Shown one piece after another: positions 52,392 through 62,039 of a stretch of 64,000 nt of DNA. The position numbers were made by a program, and so were the translations under genes. The notes under the pieces are model-generated. The model was not told where the DNA came from. It did no database searches and worked only from the letters and a program-made list of their open reading frames with translations. Within the stretch, counting starts at the first letter, position 1. Each line of letters starts with the position of its first letter. This DNA is from Phymatolithon calcareum (Eukaryota; Rhodophyta; Florideophyceae; Hapalidiales). The DNA lies in contig OZ345356.1 of assembly GCA_977006965.1 (NCBI GenBank), positions 1,860,001 through 1,924,000 on the forward strand, given 5' to 3'.

Positions 52392-52660
52392 TAAGATCAC
52401 CTCTGCTCGTCTTTGTGATATTGGTAGTCTTCGGGCAGTGTCGGAATGGCGACAGACACGGTTTTAGCGTATGTTTTGATGATTGATCCGGCTGCTTCGA
52501 GTTTGAGAGGAACCTTCTGATGGTCCACCAGGATTAATTCGGAAATATCTCTTCTTGCTAATTCGTCGGCAGCATCATTTCGTGGAATTCCGCAGTGATT
52601 TGGAATCAAAATGCATTCATCAAAAATCTCTCTTGACTGAACTGATTTCGAAATCTAGGA
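52392..52660 (-). pseudogene. RNH LINE: end of RNase H domain
   Basis: Minus strand: R-E-I-F-D-E-C-I-L-I-P-N-H-C-G-I-P-R-N-D, then AADELARRDIS, the conserved V/I-P-x-H-x-G-I-x-x-N-x-x-A-D-x-L-A of RNase H in LINEs. Frame shifts before the Cys region at 50583. Confidence 0.85.
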
Positions 52661-53336
52661 TCCAGCGGTTGATCGAGAAACTGGATATGAACGTAAAGAA
52701 GGCCGACACCACTTATCTTTGGACATTATCATGGTGACTTTGCTTAGAGAAGGGTTGTAACAAAGTATATTTCACGTGACGTTCACTTTGTGTTAATCCG
52801 ATAACTAATCGTTCACTCAATGTTCACTTTCCGTTGAACAAGTGAACCCATACTGATTATTTCACCGGCAGTGCACCACTACGGGCAAACTCTCTATAGA
52901 TTGACTACTTAAGCAACTAGCTTTCTCCAGGATAGGGAACCAAGCAGCAACTAAGCAACAACATCAGCACGAAGACCATCAACTAAGGACAACAACCCTT
53001 TCGAACAAACAACATCAACTGGTTACTAGGGTCTTCGCAATTTGAACTACCATGGCGCTTCAACGGTAAGATTACAGGGGATCGCGAAGCAGCGCACAGT
53101 TGGTCCTTATATTCATTAACATTAGTGGCCAGATAATTCAAATCTTCCAAAGGTCTCTAAACTAGCACGAATTGCTAAGGTGAATTGTGAATTGTGTATA
53201 CAGCACTGATCAACGATTGATGTCGGCGGCGAGTAGTTTTATAAGAGCTTCGGAAGCTTCCATGAAAGAAATTCCAAACGCAGCAATCCCAACCTTCTCA
53301 AGACTTTCTTTCTCTTCAGCTCCACAAAGGAACAGA
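52661..53336. other. Upstream region of small secreted-protein gene 1
   Basis: GTTCACTTTG, GTTCACTCAATGTTCACTTTC and GTGAAC repeats at 52785-52850; CA/AAC-rich leader-like sequence 52960-53050 ending ATGGCGCTTCAACGGTAAGA, which contains a possible 5' splice site (G/GTAAGA at 53068). No ORF of size. Confidence 0.35.
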
Positions 53337-53576
53337 ATGAAGTGCGTCGCCATCTTTATTTTCTTTGGGGTTATTGCTGCCGCCCTCTCTGCCTCCGTCG
53401 ACATCTCCTCTCTCGAGGGAGCGATGGCCAAGAGTGAGGGTGCTATTACTGCTGGCTCCGCAGCTGACTCCACCTCAGGTGTCGCCTCCGCCTCCCTCGA
53501 TGGACCTGGCGCCGTGATCGGTGCTGCCACAATTGGCGCTGCTCTATCGGGTGCCATGTCCTCTCCGTCCCTTTAG
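53337..53576 (+). CDS. Small secreted Gly/Ala/Ser-rich protein, copy 1
   Basis: 79 aa from ATG 53337. Residues 1-20 (MKCVAIFIFFGVIAAALSAS) form a signal peptide: Lys, hydrophobic core, small residues at the cleavage site. The mature part has DISSLEGAMA, then I-T-A-G-S-A-A-D-S-T-S-G-V-A-S, and ends in a Gly/Ala-rich, moderately hydrophobic tail, GPGAVIGAATIGAALSGAM-SSPSL. The tail is identical to that of the minus-strand copy at 60846-61100, so the reading frame is real although most of the DNA differs in codons. No Cys. No known family recognised. Secretion is inferred; function unknown. Confidence 0.85.
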   Translation: MKCVAIFIFFGVIAAALSASVDISSLEGAMAKSEGAITAGSAADSTSGVASASLDGPGAVIGAATIGAALSGAMSSPSL

Positions 53577-54008
53577 GCTTCCTCGGTATTTGTTTTGGGT
53601 TTTTCATGCCGTATGCACAAGTGTAGGAAACTAGTAGTAAAACCTTTCTGTACACGCTCTCATCCTGTATACTGGACTACACCGGCAGACAATTGACGTT
53701 GAAAATAAGTGCATTTATTGAGAATGTACCATGTGTCCAAAATTGGGAAAAAAAGTGAGCTCGTCGCGTACACGTCCGTCCCATTATCAATTTATTTATG
53801 TTTTCCTGGCATCAGTTTGCAAGTCCAGTAGATTGGCAAACTCAAGGGAAGAGCGTTGAAGGATGGTTCTGACTTAAGAGTGCAAAAATCCGGACAGAAG
53901 GAAATAAAATTCAGACACATTTAGATTCGAACGTAAAATTTTCAAAGTTTTCAATTTCGAATTACACTGTGCTTCACGTCCTTGCATGGGCATGTGCCCT
54001 TTTCTCTC
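53577..54008. other. 3' flank of secreted-protein gene, no other gene
   Basis: No canonical AATAAA within 150 nt of the stop. 53720-53780 (CATTTATTGAGAATGTACCA, GTGTCCAAAATTGGG) resembles the reverse of the family C 3' end. Confidence 0.35.
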
Positions 54009-54385
54009 TTGGAAAAAAAGGAAGACCAGAGGTGGGTTTTTGCATTCCACTGAATCGTGTTCCACCAACAAGAAAAGAAAACCCCTTCAGGACAGAATCT
54101 AGCCAAAACCCCTTGGCCTTAGGAAAGTTGCCCCGAGCGTCAGCAGATGCGTTGGTAACTTTTAAATAAAAATCTACCTTTCTTCTTCTTGGAAAAAGGG
54201 AGGAGACCAGAGTTGGGTGTTTGTGCCCCACTGAATCGTGTTACACCAACAAAAAAGAAACTATTCCATAGACAGAATTCAGACAAAACCTCTTGGCACA
54301 ACGAAGGTTGCCCCAAGCGTCAGCAGATGCGCTGGTAACTGTTAAATAAAAAATCTACCTTTCTTCTTCTTCTTCTTCTTCTTGG
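54009..54385 (+). mobile_element. Two consecutive LINE E 3' copies
   Basis: 54022-54188 and 54203-54385, each from CCAGAG(G/T)TGGG to ATCTACCTTTCTTCTTC. Junction sequences TTGGAAAAAAAGGA (54010) and TTGGAAAAAGGGAG (54189) look like an imperfect TSD of the first; the second ends in repeated TTC and GG again. Confidence 0.8.
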
Positions 54386-54387
54386 AG

Positions 54388-54593
54388 GAAAGCATGCCCT
54401 CTATAAATGTCTTTCTGAATTGTAAGAGCTCATCTAACCCTTTTTGCTTCCAGTCTGTCTCCTCCCTGGAGTTAGTATCCTGTCAGCGTGCATTCAAGAG
54501 GCCCCATGTTCTATCCAGTTCTACTTCCGAATTTTTCTGCCATACTCGTTGTAGACACTTGTGCAATTGCTGTGTACCTTAGGCTTCCGAGAA
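54388..54593 (-). mobile_element. LINE family D coding fragment, degenerate
   Basis: Plus-strand AATTGTAAGAGCTCATCTAA, TGCTTCCAGTCTGTCTCC, TGCATTCAAGAGG and TTGTAGACACTTGTG align in order with the reverse-complement D ORF at 10075-10230. Confidence 0.7.
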
Positions 54594-55895
54594 CAGTCCA
54601 TTGAAAGGGATAAGCATGAACCACAAAGGCGTAACAGACGACATGGCGTTATCAAGAGTACGAAATGCGGTGGGGTGCATACAAAAACTGCGGGATATTG
54701 GAGTCAATGTTCGAGGCTTTCAGCCTGTGACATGCATTAGAATCTTCAAGTCGCTTATTTTGCCAAAGTGGGAGTATGCACTTCACGTGACGCCACTGAC
54801 AAAGCGATTACAATCAGCAATCGAATCTGTAGAATTTTTTTTCCTCAAGGATGTTTTTGGGACATATGCCCAGCACCGCCAATAGGAGAAAGAACAACTC
54901 GTTTAAGGTGCCTAAGGTTGACATTCAACCGAGCACCCCTTTGGAGGAAATCAGTGTTGGGTGCGTACTGTGGGATTACCGCGGTGGTCGAACTAGTCGC
55001 CTTACAACGTACTCTAGCGTCATCGAAGATGAGTACAGAAATTGAGTTTGAGTGCAAGAGACTTACAGGAGCTCTTGTTGGGAGAGAATTACGAATCAAG
55101 AACGTTTTGAGCAGCCAGATGACTATAGCGTAGAGATTATGCAAGAGCTGCCCCGTTACTCCAAGGTGAGGCTTTGGGAGCTCTCAAAAATAAAATCATC
55201 AAATATCCCCAGCACCGCCATGGTAGAATGCGAGTTCTGTGCCGACTAGAACCACCAGCCATGAGGAGAAGACACCAAGAAGAAAGGTTCTCTGCGAGTC
55301 TAGTGAGACAAAAGAAACGCCTCGATGAGGCAGATGAGTATTCTGGGAGAGATGAAGACATTAATGAGGCAACCAAGGACATAGAGTGCCTCAAGAAATA
55401 TGAAGATCTGCAGCAAGCTCGATAAAGCGGAGGAGGGCTTAGTCGCAAAGAAAGGGCGACGAAAAGAAATAATTGAGTTATGGGCAAAAGAAAAAGAGAG
55501 AAGATCGCTCGAGATACCAACTGATTCGAACAAACTACCGGTGGTTCTCCGCGCAAGAGAAAGGTCTACACGGTTGCGATGCATACGGCTGATATTCAAC
55601 AGAGCACCTCTTTGGAGAAAATCAGTACTAGGTGCATACTTTGGTGTCAGAGCCGTGATTGAGCTGGTCGCGCTCCAACGCATTCTATCTTCATCTTAGA
55701 CTAGTCCTGAAATTGAATATGAATGTAAGTGACTCACTAGAGCACTTGTTGGGAGAGAAATACGAATGAAGGATATAGTGAATAGTCAAACTACGTTAGC
55801 TTAGAAAATCGTGCGAAAGCGGCCCTGTTACTCTTGAAGAGAGGCCTTGGGAGCTTTTAAAATAAATCAACATATATCCCCCAGTCCATTGAAAG
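54594..55895 (+). mobile_element. LINE family A2 with 14-bp TSD, carrying a nested A1
   Basis: 54608-55881 with perfect TSD CAGTCCATTGAAAG (54594-54607, 55882-55895). Coding remains: GISMNNxGVT-like M-N-H-K-G-V-T-D-D, LILPKWEYALHVTPLTKRL, then (after the nested A1) R-M-R-V-L-C-R-L-E-P-P, RCIRLIFNRAPLWRKSVLG, a TAG at 55697, YECK. Tail ATAAATCAACATATATCCC. Confidence 0.92.
54869..55220 (+). mobile_element. LINE A1 326-bp fragment nested in A2, 13-bp TSD
   Basis: 54882-55207 with perfect TSD CCCAGCACCGCCA (54869-54881, 55208-55220). Encodes RCLRLTFNRAPLWRKSVLG to the A1 C-terminus. Confidence 0.95.
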
Positions 55896-55907
55896 ACGTT
55901 CAGCCAG

Positions 55908-56720
55908 TAGAAGAGGAAAGGTAGATTTTTATTCAAGAGTTAACAATACATTGCTGACGCTTGGGGCAAGTTTCCTACTGACAGAGGGCCTTTCTTGAGA
56001 ATTCATCAAAATCGGGGCATAGACCCAGTCAAAAAATTCCTCATTACCAGTCATTATTTCGTGGACTGGTTACGAGGACGCGGCATAGGTTTTCAGTGGC
56101 TGATTCCACGGTGCAGAGTTGATTTGCAACATTCGCTTCAGATTTTTTCACGCACTTTTGAGCAAAAACTTGAAACATTACGAAAAGTTTGGTTGAAAAG
56201 CAATTCCACTTCCGAAAACTAGAAATCGTTATGAGAAAACATGTCCGATAGTTGAGCATAGCAGCCACGCCAAACCTATGCCGCGTCCTCATTACCAGTG
56301 AAAATATTTGGAACTGGAATTGCGGACATTTCCAGACTGGTAATGCGGACGCAAAAAAACGAATTCTCAAGAAGGTCCATCTGACAAGAGGTTTTGGCTG
56401 GATTCTGTCTAAAGATTAGTTGCTTTTTTGTTCGTGTAACACGATTCAGTGAACTTCAAAAACCCGCCTCTGGTCTCCTACGGCACCTCGAGGTGGAAAA
56501 GTACTCCACTGTCCTGTAGCGCGCGGTAATTTCATATTTGCAAGCAGTCTTTACTTGGCGACAACCTGAGACCGGGTCAAGAGCTCTTCGAGCGTCCGCT
56601 TAGTCCAGGCGCTGTCCTCTTTGGAGAGTCTATCCTTTGAGAGGCCATTTATCACGTCTTTGATAACATCTTTCCCACATTGGCTGGTGAGCTCGATGAG
56701 GGTGGAGGTTCTCATTTCAA
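55908..56720 (-). mobile_element. LINE family E 3' fragment interrupted by a MITE
   Basis: Reverse E UTR from 55908 (AAAGGTAGATTTTTATTCAA) to 55985 and again from 56379 (CAAGAGGTTTTGGCTGGATT). The minus-strand ORF end 56719-56551 reads STLIELTSQCGKDVIKDVIN, LSKDRLSKEDSAWTKRTLEE, LLTRSQVVAK. Confidence 0.88.
55986..56378. mobile_element. MITE-like foldback element, 393 bp
   Basis: Terminal inverted repeats GGGCCTTTCTTGAGAATTC (55986-56004) and GAATTCTCAAGAAGGTCC (56361-56378). An inner inverted repeat pairs 56064-56103 with 56261-56300 (GAGGACGCGGCATAGGTTT / AAACCTATGCCGCGTCCTC). Flanks CTGACAGAG / CTGACAAGAG suggest an 8-9 bp TSD, which would suit a hAT-type MITE. No ORF. Confidence 0.75.
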
Positions 56721-57177
56721 GCCGTTGAGTAATTTTGTTTCTACTAACGCTGTATTGATGCTTACTTCTACCGCAGAGTTGCAAGAACAAGCATGTATCG
56801 TTCACAATGTGGTCCCATGGGCACACGGTGACAAACCTTGTATTTGGTTCCGTTCAATTCGAATGCTTATCAAAGGGCTATCACGTTATTTATAAGGCCT
56901 TAGGAAAAATTGAAATTCAAGATAGTTTCTTTTCTCTAAATACCATTGCCTCTGGGCCGTCGTCACAATCCTCGAGGCTGACTGCAGTCTGTTAGTTTTG
57001 TATCCCGGAAGATTCCAGTCTGAAATATCCGCCTCACCTCATCGCATTGTTACATTCTGTTCGAAGCCTTGGTTAGAATCTCGATCGGTGACTACTACGT
57101 TTTTTGAAACGGCTTACAACACGTCCAAATATTCTGTTCCCTCGCAGTTCGTTATCAACTTTTACGATACCGAGAAA
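56721..57177. other. Upstream region of the Sel1-repeat gene
   Basis: No TATA box that I would defend. The coding frame is open back to 56998 without an ATG. Confidence 0.35.
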
Positions 57178-57966
57178 ATGCGTTTTTTCAAAGCCTCCAA
57201 TTTCCTCCTTCACTCTCGATTCTCCTCTAACTCATCAGTATCCTCTGGTGAGGACAGCCGTCTCTCAGCGTCGCTCGCGTTGAGAGCGCGCATTGACCTT
57301 GAGAATCCGGAAATGGACAATATTTCAAAACTACGGCTCGCCGCTGAACTTGGCGATGACGATGCAATACTAGACCTCGGCGATTGCTTCAGGATGGGAA
57401 ATGGCGTCGAGGAGAATGCACTCGAGGCTATACGACTCTACAATATCTCGGCGGAATGTGGAAACGCTCGCGCTCAACAATATCTCGGAAACTGTTACTT
57501 GATTGGCGTTGGCGTCGAACGAAATGCGGGTACTGCAGTGAGCTGGTATCGTATTGCGGCAGACGTCGGCGATGCGGTTGCACAAGTTTTGTTAGGGATT
57601 TGTTATGCGAATGGCATTGGTGTGGGAAAGAACGACGAAGCGGCGGTGCGATGGTTTCGAATAGCAGGTGAGGCTGGAAATGACGATGCCCAAACGTGCT
57701 TGGGTGAGTGTTATTTTAATGGCATTGGGGTGCACGAGAATGTGGAAGAGGCTATTAGATTGTTCCGTGTAGCTGCCCAAAAGGGTAATTATAGAGCAAA
57801 GAAATATCTTGGAGCGAGCTTCGTAGACAGAAAGGGCATGGAAACAAGTATTCAAGAGACTTTACAAGCTGGGGGTCTGGGAGAAGAAATTAACTCGCCT
57901 GAACGGAAGATTTCATTGGAAGCTAGCTTAAAACGGCATTCCGTCATGGAGTGGAAATGTATTTAA
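57178..57966 (+). CDS. Sel1-like repeat protein, possibly mitochondrial
   Basis: 262 aa from ATG 57178, the first ATG of the frame. Residues 1-25 (MRFFKASNFLLHSRFSSNSS...) have Arg/Ser/Leu and no acidic residue, as in mitochondrial presequences. Five Sel1 (SLR) units follow from about residue 50 to 215, each A-x-x-G-x-x-x-A-x-x-x-L-G-x-C-Y/F-x-x-G-x-G-V-x-x-N: DAILDLGDCFRMGNGVEEN, AQQYLGNCYLIGVGVERN, AQVLLGICYANGIGVGKN, AQTCLGECYFNGIGVHEN, then a degenerate unit. Helix-pair solenoid used as a protein-binding scaffold. Single exon. Partner unknown. Confidence 0.88.
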   Translation: MRFFKASNFLLHSRFSSNSSVSSGEDSRLSASLALRARIDLENPEMDNISKLRLAAELGDDDAILDLGDCFRMGNGVEENALEAIRLYNISAECGNARAQQYLGNCYLIGVGVERNAGTAVSWYRIAADVGDAVAQVLLGICYANGIGVGKNDEAAVRWFRIAGEAGNDDAQTCLGECYFNGIGVHENVEEAIRLFRVAAQKGNYRAKKYLGASFVDRKGMETSIQETLQAGGLGEEINSPERKISLEASLKRHSVMEWKCI

Positions 57967-57989
57967 TGTACGAGATTAAATACATCTGC

Positions 57990-58400
57990 TTATTCAGATT
58001 GCATCCACTCGGCCACCGAGAAGACAGTATAGTCTACCGCACCAAGCAGTGAGGATGAAAGAAGGCAGGCACAGGATTTTCTGGGCCAGAAGAAATCCGC
58101 CGAAATTGATAGAAGCAACGGGCAATAAAGGGGCATTTACAGTTGGAGCACTCAGCAGAATCCTGAGAATGCCTACGTGGACCCCTACAGTGGAGAACAA
58201 CGTGGTCCGAGCCATAGACATGATACTATGCAGGGAAGGCATGGCGCCACCGAGAGCGTCTCCTACGGTGGCAGCCCCCGTATCCGAGCAGGACTGTCAA
58301 TGGGGAAGGAGGAGATGCCGGATGAGGAATCAGCGGCAGTACCTTCATCGATGTTCCTAGAAGAAGAAAGGTATATTGTTGAGAGGAAATTACTAAAATG
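57990..58400 (+). pseudogene. LINE family C C-terminal fragment
   Basis: LPHQAVRMKEGRHRIFWARR, NPPKLIEATGNKGAFTVGAL, SRILRMPTWTPTVENNVVRA, IDMILCREG: the C core and following region. It begins right after the Sel1 gene and lacks the usual W-F-V-G-R-F before R-N-P-P. 3' end unclear. Confidence 0.75.
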
Positions 58401-58844
58401 ACCACGAGGCACCTGTGGTATCAGCACTACGCCCGCCGTCCAGTTTCTAGGTCCGTTCGTACCTAGTGCCCATTTACAGTGATAGGAGGGGCCGTAGCGG
58501 CACATTACCTGAAAAATTTAGGGTTCTTTACGATTCTTGGATTTCCCATCTTTGACGAAATTGTTTTTGCAAATCATGGTCTCTCTGGCCGACAGGCAGA
58601 GAGTTTCTGCCCTTTCTTTTCGCGAAGACTGCAAACTTTTCCCGCAATTTTTGATGACTGCAAATCCAACGCAAATATCTGTCTGCGGTCTCTTCGCGTC
58701 TTAGCCTATTCCAAAATCAGTTTTGTCCACCCGTGGTGCACTTAACATACAGAGCTTCGCAATTTTTCCCAGCAGAAATCGCGTTTCACAGCTATTTTGT
58801 CACTCAAAATGGACTCATCCAACCAAGAGTCGCTATGTGGCTTT
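58401..58844. other. No gene recognised
   Basis: An ORF 58479-58745 has no recognised family and no repeat signature. Confidence 0.3.
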
Positions 58845-58987
58845 CGTATCCATGACGAAATCAAGAACGTTTTGAGCAGCCAGATGACTATAGCGTAGAG
58901 ATTATGCAAGAGCTGCCCCGTTAATCCAAGGTGAGGCTTTGGGAGCTCTCAAAAATAAAATCATCAAATATCCCCGTATCCATGACG
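58845..58987 (+). mobile_element. LINE A1 117-bp tail with perfect 13-bp TSD
   Basis: 58858-58974 with CGTATCCATGACG at 58845-58857 and 58975-58987. It fixes the A1 3' end at AAATATCCC. Confidence 0.96.
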
Positions 58988-59164
58988 TAGCGTGTTCACA
59001 GAGCAAAGGCCCGTCACGTGCGGGGTACTGTATGGAACAAACCAAAGTAAAATAAGCGGTCATGTAAGGAACTTGTCTGGCCCCAACGGCCCTCTTCGAT
59101 GTCATTTTGCCAATAGATGAAGTAACTTTCTGACACAGCAAAAATCAGCTGCCCCACAAGCAAA

Positions 59165-59930
59165 AGAAGGTAAAGTGTCAAAGAAGCGGCGATTAGAAGA
59201 TGCAATCTAAGTCTGGCAAAAATGCGAAGAGGATCGCTCAGTGAAAATCCCGATACACAAGCATAAGGAGTTGCCAGGAGTGTTACAAATATGGGACAGG
59301 ACGACAAGGTTAAGATGCCTAAGACTGATTTTTAACAGAGCACCATTGTGGAGGAAATCAATCCTCGGTGAGTATTTAGGACCCGGTGCTGAAATTGAGC
59401 TTATTACATTCCAACGCACACTCGGGTCTAAGATGATGGACAAAGAGACTGAATATGAATGCAAAAGACTAACTCGAACTTTCATATGGAGAGAAACTCG
59501 AATCAAGGAAATGTTATGAAAATAGAATTCGGTAAGTTAGAAGTAATTGAGATGCTTTTTTTGAATTTTGAATTTATTAAACGCCCTCAGAAACACTCAT
59601 AAGACTGTAAGGGAGATGCGTTTCAGATGCTACTACCTGGGTAGCTCCGCTACTCTGTTAAAGCCCGCAAAACCCGGGCTCGTTGCTATCGTCGTAGCCC
59701 TAGCTGCAAAAACCCTCCTCCAGAGAAGGTGGAGGGAAAAGCCTAGAGTCCACTTGTCCTGTTCGTAGGAATCTCAGCGTCGCCGTTCTATTTTGTCTTG
59801 GTCTATTCCATGTCGTCATAAAAGACGATTGTGAGGATAATTGAGATGCTGCCCCGTTGCTCACAGTGAGGTCTTGGGTGCTTTTCTTGATTTGTTTTTT
59901 TAAAAAAAAAATCAACATATATCCCCCACT
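59165..59930 (+). mobile_element. LINE family A2-like fragment carrying a nested LINE B
   Basis: Coding end RCLRLIFNRAPLWRKSILGE, YECKRLTRTFIWRETRIKEM, stop 59517; UTR resumes after the nested element: GATGCTGCCCCGTTGCTCAC, then AAAAAAATCAACATATATCC at 59930. Confidence 0.88.
59544..59850 (-). mobile_element. LINE B 281-bp tail nested in A2, 13-bp TSD
   Basis: 59557-59837 with perfect TSD TAATTGAGATGCT (59544-59556, 59838-59850). Minus strand from the last codons (V-F-Y-D-D-M-E) through the UTR to the tail. Confidence 0.95.
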
Positions 59931-59966
59931 TGCCTATTGCTAACAGAACAGAGCATTGTCATAATA

Positions 59967-60163
59967 CCCCTCGAGGTCCCGAAGGAGACCAGAGGTGGGT
60001 TTTTGTACCCCGCTGAATCGTGATACACCAACAAAAAAAGGAACTCTTCCCTAGACAGAATCCAGCCAAAACCTCTTGACACTAGGAAAGCTGCCCCAAG
60101 CGTCAGCAGATGCGTTGGCAGCTTTTAAATAAAAATCTACCTTTCTTCTTCTTCTTCTTCTTG
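59967..60163 (+). mobile_element. LINE family E 3' copy
   Basis: CCCCTCGAGGTCCCGAAGG to AATAAAAATCTACCTTTC plus TTC repeats. It abuts an E coding fragment on the opposite strand (60166-60510) and may be inserted in it. Confidence 0.85.
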
Positions 60164-60165
60164 AG

Positions 60166-60510
60166 TTGAAGAGAAGGTACGGAGGTATCGAAACTTTCGC
60201 GTGTGGTATAGGTCCTTTTTTCGACTTTTCCGCATCCTGTACAGCCTCCAGTATCTTTTTCGTTTGGTATTTCTTGATGTTTGCCGTAGCTGCCGTTTCG
60301 CTTACAGCTTCGCACAGGAAGTCCTTCACTCTCGCGTGGAAAATATCTCTCTCGGCTTCTAAACGTTCCTTGTTTGCGAGCTCTGTTGTTGGACCTCATA
60401 TCAGCGCATCGCGTCTTCTTATCAATCTCTGCACAAAGCGCCGTACAAGGATGTCTCTTCTTCCCTTGAGTTAGAGGGTGCGACACATGGCCCTGCACCT
60501 GTTCAAGCTT
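60166..60510 (-). mobile_element. LINE family E internal coding fragment
   Basis: Minus strand: G-R-R-D-I-L-V-R-R-F-V-Q-R-L-I-R-R, VKDFLCEAVSETAATANIKK, YQTKKILEAVQDAEKSKKGP, IPHAKVSIPPYLLFNSR. Two stops. Confidence 0.8.
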
Positions 60511-60775
60511 TTTTGTGATGTTCATAGAGCCGGACCGAGGATCGCAGTATTTGCCAAAATTGACGGAAATAATTCTCTCCTTCCAAAAGCGTGACCGGAT
60601 TCGATTTACTGCAGGTTTCGTTAATACAAGAAACGAGTCAGACAAAAGGACCTTGATTATTCGTTGAGAATTCCAAATCAGTTCGTCTTTGCGAAGAATT
60701 GTCGCAAGAGCCAGTCGCGTTATTAGCTCTCAAATAATCTCTACAGTAGGGAAATGGAAAACGAATCCCAACAGA
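60511..60775. other. No gene recognised
   Basis: Contains the downstream flank of the secreted-protein gene; nothing else seen. Confidence 0.35.
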
Positions 60776-60782
60776 AACCTTT
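60776..60782 (-). terminator. Poly(A) signal of small secreted-protein gene 2
   Basis: AATAAAA on the minus strand, about 65 nt after the stop codon at 60846. Confidence 0.6.
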
Positions 60783-60845
60783 TATTTCATACTGTAATAA
60801 GCAAGGAAACGCCGAAGAAAACTAGATAACATGAGGCCACAAAAA

Positions 60846-61100
60846 TTAGAGGGACGGGGAAGACATGGCACCGGAGAGAGCGGCACCAATGGTGGCAGCG
60901 CCAATAACTGCACCAGGACCGTCAATGGCCGAAGAGGCGACACCGGAAGAACCATCAGCGGCAGCGCCGGCAGTGATGTTGCCGGAGCCGGAGGCCATGG
61001 CGCCCTCAAGGGAGGAAATGTCGAAAGAGGCGCGGGAGACCGGGGAGGACATGGCGGCGGCAACGAGGCCGAAGAAAGCGAAGACGGAAGCGAACTTCAT
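60846..61100 (-). CDS. Small secreted Gly/Ala/Ser-rich protein, copy 2
   Basis: 84 aa from ATG 61100 (CCACCCTCAACAATGAAG). Signal peptide MKFASVFAFFGLVAAAMSSP, then V-S-R-A-S-F-DISSLEGAMA, ITAGAAADGSSGVASSAIDG, and the same C-terminal 24 residues as copy 1 (GPGAVIGAATIGAALSGAM-SSPSL). It has a five-residue insert before DISSLEG. The C/T-rich 5' leader and poly(A) signal suggest an expressed gene. The opposite strand is open too (60865-61122), but only the minus frame is conserved between the two loci. Function unknown. Confidence 0.87.
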   Translation of the reverse strand: MKFASVFAFFGLVAAAMSSPVSRASFDISSLEGAMASGSGNITAGAAADGSSGVASSAIDGPGAVIGAATIGAALSGAMSSPSL

Positions 61101-61577
61101 TGTTGAGGGTGGGAGAGAATGAAGGAAGCTGAATGTGATGGATAGTTCTTGAGCTTGCTTGTCGGAGTTAACCTGGTTGACAAGTAGAAGCTCCTTAAAT
61201 GGAGCGGTGTCTCGGTGGTGGCGGTACTGGTTGGAATGAACTGCAACTGACTGTAGGACCGACAAGCACGGACCTAACGGATTGCGGGATGAAGTTCAAG
61301 TAATTCCGAATGCACCAGGGCCACTGAAAACAGTACATAAACCCAGGCGAAGAGCCTGCACTTTCGAAAGTCCGTTTTGTATGAACTGCAATATGCAAGA
61401 ATTCCTCGCTGGCCCAGAAGTTAGAACTATTTACTGTAGCCTTGTCAAACAGTTCAAATGTGCCGCAGGTGAGTAAATGAATCAGCCGATACGTTTTTAT
61501 TGTGAAATACCGAAATGGTCCCGATGCATCAACCATTGTTGCGTGTGCGAGGCGCGAAACGGTCTACATGGAAAGTG
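61101..61577. other. Upstream region of secreted-protein gene 2
   Basis: No competing ORF with support. No clear TATA box. Confidence 0.35.
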
Positions 61578-61752
61578 ATACCAGAGGAGGGTTTTATAGC
61601 CCACTGAACCATGTTGCGCCAACAAAAAGGAACGTACTCTTTAGACAGCATCCAGCCAAACCTCTTGGCACTAGTAAACTTGCGCCGAGCGTCTGCAGAT
61701 GCGTTGGTAACTTCTAAATAAAAATCTACTTTTCTTGTTCCTTCTTCTAATG
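61578..61752 (+). mobile_element. LINE family E 3' copy, short
   Basis: CCAGAGGAGGGTTTTATAGC, CGTCTGCAGATGCGTTGG, CTTCTAAATAAAAATCTAC, TTCTTGTTCCTTCTTC. Confidence 0.8.
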
Positions 61753-62039
61753 GAAAGCAAAGCGTACAAAGTAGAAAATCAGTACAATTTTTACTGTATT
61801 ATTTTAAAAGCCTCACAAACGCTTAGGAAAGAAAGGGCGAGACTTCCTCTGGTGCTGATTATCGTAACCTGCTCAGGTTCATTGTTTGGTCTTCTTGTAG
61901 TAACCTCTTGTTTCCCTGATCGGTTAAACAGGTATACTAAAAAGCATAAAGCTAAGGTCCTGGCTTCATGCTTATTAGTAAAATGGTATTTGTGCCGTAT
62001 ATCTTGTAGCCATCCATTAAATTCTGTTAGGATGGGATA

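Noticed and set aside
60831-61122. ORFs on the plus strand over the secreted-protein gene
   Set aside because: Only the minus-strand frame is conserved with 53337-53576; the plus frames are shadows.
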